From positions 2,513,748-2,577,747 of the forward strand of contig NC_092861.1 in the NCBI RefSeq assembly GCF_032062135.1: a stretch of DNA of 64,000 nt, read 5' to 3'. The translations under genes were made by a program, and so were the position numbers. This document shows, piece by piece, positions 49,301 to 55,300 of this stretch; within the stretch, counting starts at the first letter, position 1; every line of letters begins with the position of its first letter. Origin of the DNA: Pyxicephalus adspersus (lineage: Eukaryota > Chordata > Amphibia > Anura > Pyxicephalidae). The notes beneath the pieces were generated by a model. That model searched no databases and was not told the DNA's origin. It saw only the letters and a list, made by a program, of their open reading frames with translations.

Positions 49301-52300
49301 TTCCTGCCCATGGCCAGACGTTGATCTTTAAGAGCCTGTTTGAGGCCATTTATTGATCCAGCCTGTCGTGGGTGAATCACTTTTTGATATCAATATGCAA
49401 AAAAAAATGACTCGGGTATTAGAACTGGTTTTCCCGTTACAACTATCTCTAGTCCTGGGATGCGAACTGCACCAGGATGAGCACTTTGTTCTGTGAAAAA
49501 ACTTCTGCTATCAATAATTTTATGATTGGTTTATTCCCTTCTGCCGTCTCCTATCGATTGTTGCCGTTCCAGAAGCCTCAGATGCTGTTTTTCAGCTTTG
49601 CATGTACCATGGAAGGGGGCCAAGTGTCTGCTATAATAATATTATACCTTGATCTTAAAGTTGCTGGATCCAATTTAGCTATGCATACATTGCGGCATAG
49701 CTGATACGGAGATAACTCATTCCTGACAGACCTCGAATGCACCCGGGGAGGATAGATCAGCCTCGTATGTCTAAGTTGCATTTCTTTTTCCGCAATATAT
49801 GCCTGGGTTTATCATCAGAAATAGCAAAGAAATATGCCAAAGTTCACCTGCATCAAAGTGTAACCCACGTGTGTGGTGGGAAAAATATGTAGCACAGGTT
49901 CATAGAAATACAATAGGGAAAAAGTATTGTCTCTATGCCCGATGTGTTATTAATTATTATTATTATTAAACAGGATTTATATAGCGCAAACATATTACAC
50001 AGCGCTGTACGTTAAATAGGGGATGCAAATGACAGACTAATACAGACAGTGATACAGGAGGAGAGGACCCTCCCCAAGAGCTTACAATCTGGTAGGTGGG
50101 GGAATTTCACACACAATAGGATGGGAGATATGTAGTGTGGGAAGTAGTGATGGTTTCAAAAGACAGAAGAAGAGGGGTAAGCAAGTTTGAAAAAATGGGT
50201 TTTGAGCGCTCTTTTAAATGAGCAGAAAGTAGGAGCAAGCCGAATAGGACGAGGAAGACCATTCCAGAGAGTCGGGGCAGCTCTAGAGAAGTCTTGTATC
50301 CGTGCGTGTGATGAGGTTATGAGTGAGGAAGTCATTAGTAGGTCATTGGAGGAGCGGAGAGAGCGGCAGGGGGAGTATTTTCCTACCATGTCAGAGATGT
50401 AAGTGGGACAACAACTGTGGAGGGATTTGAAGGCAAAGCACAGGAGCTTGAATTGAAGGTGAAATGGAAGCCAATGGAGAGAACTACAAAGAGATGCAGC
50501 GGAAGAGGGGCGATGGGAAGGATGGATGAGTCTGGCTGCAGCATTCATAATAGATTGTAGAGGAGAGAGTCGGGTTAGTGGAATACCAGGGAGGAGGAGG
50601 TTACAGTAGTCCAGACGAGAGATAAGAGCATGTACAAGGAGTTTGGTGGTCTCAGGAGACAGGTAGGGGCAGATGTGTTTTTCGCAGATGACGCTTCTTC
50701 AGGGTTAATGGAGCCCTGAGTCGATGGATTATGGGAGGAGTGGGCAAACTTTTCAGTCACGGGGTCCACATAATAAAATTTTAAAGAGGGGCCAGGGTGA
50801 TGGTAGAGTGAGCAGGGTTGTGCCATTGTGACGCCACTGAACGTGATGTCATGGCATAACCCCGCCCACTCTCCAATCGCAGATCTGAGCCTGTGATGAG
50901 AGTGGGTGGGTTTTGTGCAGTGACGGCCCGCCCACTCTCCCATGGCAAGCTCGGAGCCGAGAGAGTGGGCGGGTTGTGTGCAGGGACACAGCCCGCCCAC
51001 CTCCACCGGCCAGAGCCGCGGAACACCCAAAGGGCAGGAGAAACCACCATATTGGGCCGTAGTTTGCCCATGCCTGGATTATGGGCTGATTATTTCAAAA
51101 AGAAAGGCGATTAAAGCCAGGGTATTTTTGGGTGCAGCAATATTTTGAAAATCAAAGATTAAATATACACAGTGTTTTTAGTAGTTAAATTGATATACAT
51201 ATTAGTTCAGATTGGTCACTCCAAAGTGAGGTGAGAGACCAAACCAACTAGACAGTAAATCCCTCATCAACAATAAAGTAAAACAGAAATGAAATATCAT
51301 GACCCGACGCGTTTCGCTTCATAGGCCATCTTCAGGGACTTGGTGAAGAATGTTTGTTCAATGGCTGCATACAAGAAAATAGCATGTACACAGGGTTATG
51401 TTCAAGGTAAAACAATAAGATATACCAATATTCATCATGATAACAGTCATAGGATCAGGTTAACGTCAATGTGGTCTAAATGGTACATTAATGATTAGTT
51501 CTGCATCACATGAACTGTTTTTACAAGTTATTATGGATGGGAAATATGGTCCAGGAGATGTTGGTGTTGTATATTGAATTAGTATCTAATTATATCTTCT
51601 TCTCTTATATCTTCTCTTATACCTTCACAGTTACCATCGTGATATTTGGTATATCCTAGTGTTTACCTTGAATATAATCCTGTGTATATGTAATATTCTT
51701 GTATGCAGCCATTGAACAAATATTTTTCACCAAGTCCCCTGAAGAAGCCTTAAGAGGTGAAACGCGTCGGTACACGATATTTCATTTCTGTTTTCTTTAT
51801 TTGTTGATGAGGGATTTTCTGTCTAGTTTTTGGGGCTCCCATCTCACTTTGCTCAGTGGGAGTGACCAATCTGAACTAATATGTATATCAATGTGAACTA
51901 AAAACATTGTGTATATTTAACCTTTGATTTTCAATATATTGCTGCACCTAAAAATTCTCTGGCTTTAATCGTCTTACTTTTTAAAATACTCATATTTATC
52001 AGGGTATGCAGCCCCACCTACATTAGGGGAGGTGACCCGGCATATCTTTCTATATTTCAGGATTATGGGCTGAAGTCAATCGGCACGTGCAGCACGCTTT
52101 CTGTTCTTGGCATTTAACATCACATATCATGAGATTCTTCTGAGATCATTCATTCTTTTATATCCATGTCACCTGTTCACTTCATTTTGTCCTTTGTTAA
52201 ACTTAAGCTGCATCAACATGTTTCAAGCTGCTTTTGTATTCCTTCTAACTTTTATGAGGAGAGAAGCTGTATCCAAAACACAATCAACGCTTCACATATG

Positions 52301-55300
52301 TCAAGTGTTCAATCTATTCCTCAGTAGAAGACAAGAATAAAAATCACCTTCCTGTGCACTAAATCCGTGTGACTACCTTGTAACATCTTTACGTAGCTGC
52401 AGATATCCTGTGCACAGAGCTGTTGGACGGAACCATGCTGGTTCTAAAGCTGCATACACACGTGCAATTCTTGTCGTTGGAAAGGATCCTGATAAGAACC
52501 GCACGATGCATGAACGAGTGCTGTACATACAGCACGGATCTGCTCTATGGAAAGGGGAGGGGGAGAGCGACGGAGCGGCACCCTGCTGTGCGCTCTCCCC
52601 CTTCCATTTCATTAGGATCGTTTGTGGATCCGCCAGGACGGATCCACGGACGATGAACGACACAGGCTGTACACACCAGATTATCGCACGATATTTGCCC
52701 GAAGCCAATTATCAGACGAGAAAAATTTGACGTGTGTACGTAGCTTAACACTACAGGCCTATAGACTGCCTGCAGACTATTACTGCAGATTCAAGACCAG
52801 TCAACCTGCACAAGCAGGGAGAGAAGCAGTGCTTGGTCTTTAATTCTGGAAGCCAACGGTCTGTGCTGTGTTTGGTGCTCCAAGTATTTTATAGGTATTT
52901 GGCAAATGTATCCTAAGTCGCTGGAAGTAAGAGCAGACTTTTTTTTCTTTATAACAAATGTTTATTCAGCTCTTGTGCAATAATCTACACCATGTATCTA
53001 TCTCAATATTGGAATGAACCTTACTGTGGGGGCATTGGCTGCTGGCAGTGGAGGTTTTATAATACATGCAGAAGCAATAGCTGTTGTGCTCATATAGATA
53101 AGATAACACTAACTATGAACACTTGAATTTTCCAGCTATTTTAATGAAAACCAGTATCCCGATGAGGCCAAGCGGGAGGAAATTGCCAATGCGTGCAATG
53201 CAGTTATACAAAAACCAGGTGAGTGTGATGCGTCTGCATCTTTTTGATCTCTACAGTCAATAGCTCTCCATATACAATCAGAACTTTTGCAATCGTTGTG
53301 GGTTTAAAACCGGTATCCCTTTATTTCTAAAATTGATTTTGAAATAGTTCATAAACCTGCAAATAGCAGGACTGATTTGTAATAAATTATAAACAGAGCG
53401 TCCTATTTTCAATAATTTTTTTATAAACATAAATGAAAGAAAAAATATATGGTTTCTGAGGTATTCGTATTTTATAGGTTGGTTAAAAAAGAAATTGCTT
53501 TATCAAGAAGTACATTATACATTTTATTTGGGAAATTGGTTACTCTAGGCTTTCCAATCCATTATTTTATACAAAGCTTTTCACTGCTGTCTTCACAGTG
53601 GGTGATAATATAGACCTAACCAGGACCAAAAAGAAGGCAGAAAGCCAAGGTGTACAACTGCACCGGAGTATGAGGACATCGGAATTTACTGACCCTCAGC
53701 TGATGCCAAATAACTGTTTGCAACAACTGAAAGATGAATATAGGTTGTAGCCTTTAAAGACAGAAGAGGAGGGTGCTAAAAGAAATGAAAAGGTTAAAAT
53801 AAGCAAAAGTCAAGGGACATGAGTTTTATGTGTGACTCCCCAAAGGGGGCATGTCCATCAGAAAGTGGAGATGCCTAAATCAAAACCACTTTCAAGATCC
53901 ATGGTCAGGCCAGTCATTATTGCAGAAAAGGATAGGCGATATCCCTTCTGCAATAATCCCTCTCTACCTTCTTGATCAGTCCAGCGGAGAGCCCTGGCGC
54001 CTGTGCAGCGGAGAGCCCTGGCGCCTGTGCAGCGGAGAGCCCTGGCGCCTGTGCAGCGGAGAGCCCTGGCGCCTGTGCACGGAGAGCCCTGGCGCCTGTG
54101 CAGCGGAGAGCCCTGGCGCCTGTGCAGCGGAGAGCCCTGGCGCCTGTGCAGCGGAGAGCCCTGGCGCCTGTGCACCGGAGAGCCCTGGCGCCTGTGCACC
54201 GGAGAGCCCTGGCGCCTGTGCACCGGAGAGCCCTGGCGCCTGTGCACCGGAGAGCCCTGGCGCCTGTGCTGAAAACCTCCATTGTCAGGTGTCTGAGAAT
54301 TGGTTTTTAGTGAAGTTACTTTGTCACACTTGTTGTTTCTTTACATATGCATATTTGTATATATGCTTCTCAGACAGCATTGAACCCCAAGTTTGAGTAC
54401 TAACATGCAAACTGGAATGTAGCCAGTCACAGGTTTCCACAAGTTGACCCATGAAGATGTTTGCTGCCCCACCACCAGGTTCACACTTAGGAAATCCATG
54501 CAGAGCGATGTTTTGTTTGTCATCATTTCATATTATTCAGCAAGGACCTTGAAATGTTATGTAAAATCACAACGATCTACATAATTTATGTCGGAACAAT
54601 AATTCATTCCCCTATTAAAGCCCTTGGTGGAAAGCCAACCAGCTTAAATTCAGCCCGATGCCAAGACGCTTCTGGCAGGGAGCTGTGCGAGGTGTAACGA
54701 GATGTTTCCGTGGCCTCTTCAATGTGCTTACCGTTTTCTCAAGGTTACCAGACAATACTTTGCATTTATAAGCTTACAGGTGTTTGGAAAATCTTTTGTA
54801 TTAATATAGCAGCCTACGATTGCTTTGGTTTAGACACATCTGCACATATATAATAAAATGTGTTTTCTTTTCAGGCCTAAAACTTGCTTGAGAAAATAAT
54901 TAATTTCCCAGCTATTGGTTCTCCCTTCCCCCTGCTTCATTAATTCTCATTCTGCTTTCTTTTTGCAGGCAAGAAGCTTTCAGATCTGGAGCGGGTTACC
55001 TCCTTGAAAGTGTACAACTGGTTTGCCAACAGGCGGAAGGAAATCAAAAGAAGAGCTAATATTGGTAATGTACCAGAGCACAGCCGTGCCGGCCATCAGT
55101 TTGGAGGCAATTGACATGATGTGCCAACATATTACAATGCTGTACTTGGGGATTGCAAATGACCAGATACAAACAAAACCCAATTAGCCCATGCAGCCAT
55201 TCTGTCATAAACCTATGTTTAGTCATCATCATCCTTTATGTAGTCCAGATATGTAGATTGTCATTGTAAAATGTTATAAATGTGCACGGACATCATACAC

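Larger units (their letters stand above)
44086..53135 (+). other. HMBOX1: HMBOX1 introns between 44086 and 53135
   Basis: Two introns (44086-48595 and 48750-53135) flank the exon at 48596. They carry two L2-like LINE 3' ends in opposite orientation, a SINE-like or MITE copy at 46455-46860, a full 166-bp element (46866-47032), a hAT MITE, the 970-bp fold-back insertion and a CpG-rich MITE. No other exon seen. Confidence 0.75.

Noticed and set aside
50781..51114. CpG-island promoter
   Set aside because: The GC-rich block is the interior of a hAT MITE with an 8-bp target duplication.
52410..52843. Coding exons in open frames of 70-110 codons
   Set aside because: They lie in a CpG-rich MITE bounded by inverted repeats; no domain, no conserved splice sites.
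53983..54269. CRISPR-like array
   Set aside because: The 24-bp units abut directly with no unique spacers; it is a minisatellite in a vertebrate intron.
53851..54396. Overlapping 89-181-residue reading frames on both strands
   Set aside because: They are the 24-bp minisatellite translated in several frames; the unit length is a multiple of three and contains no stop.
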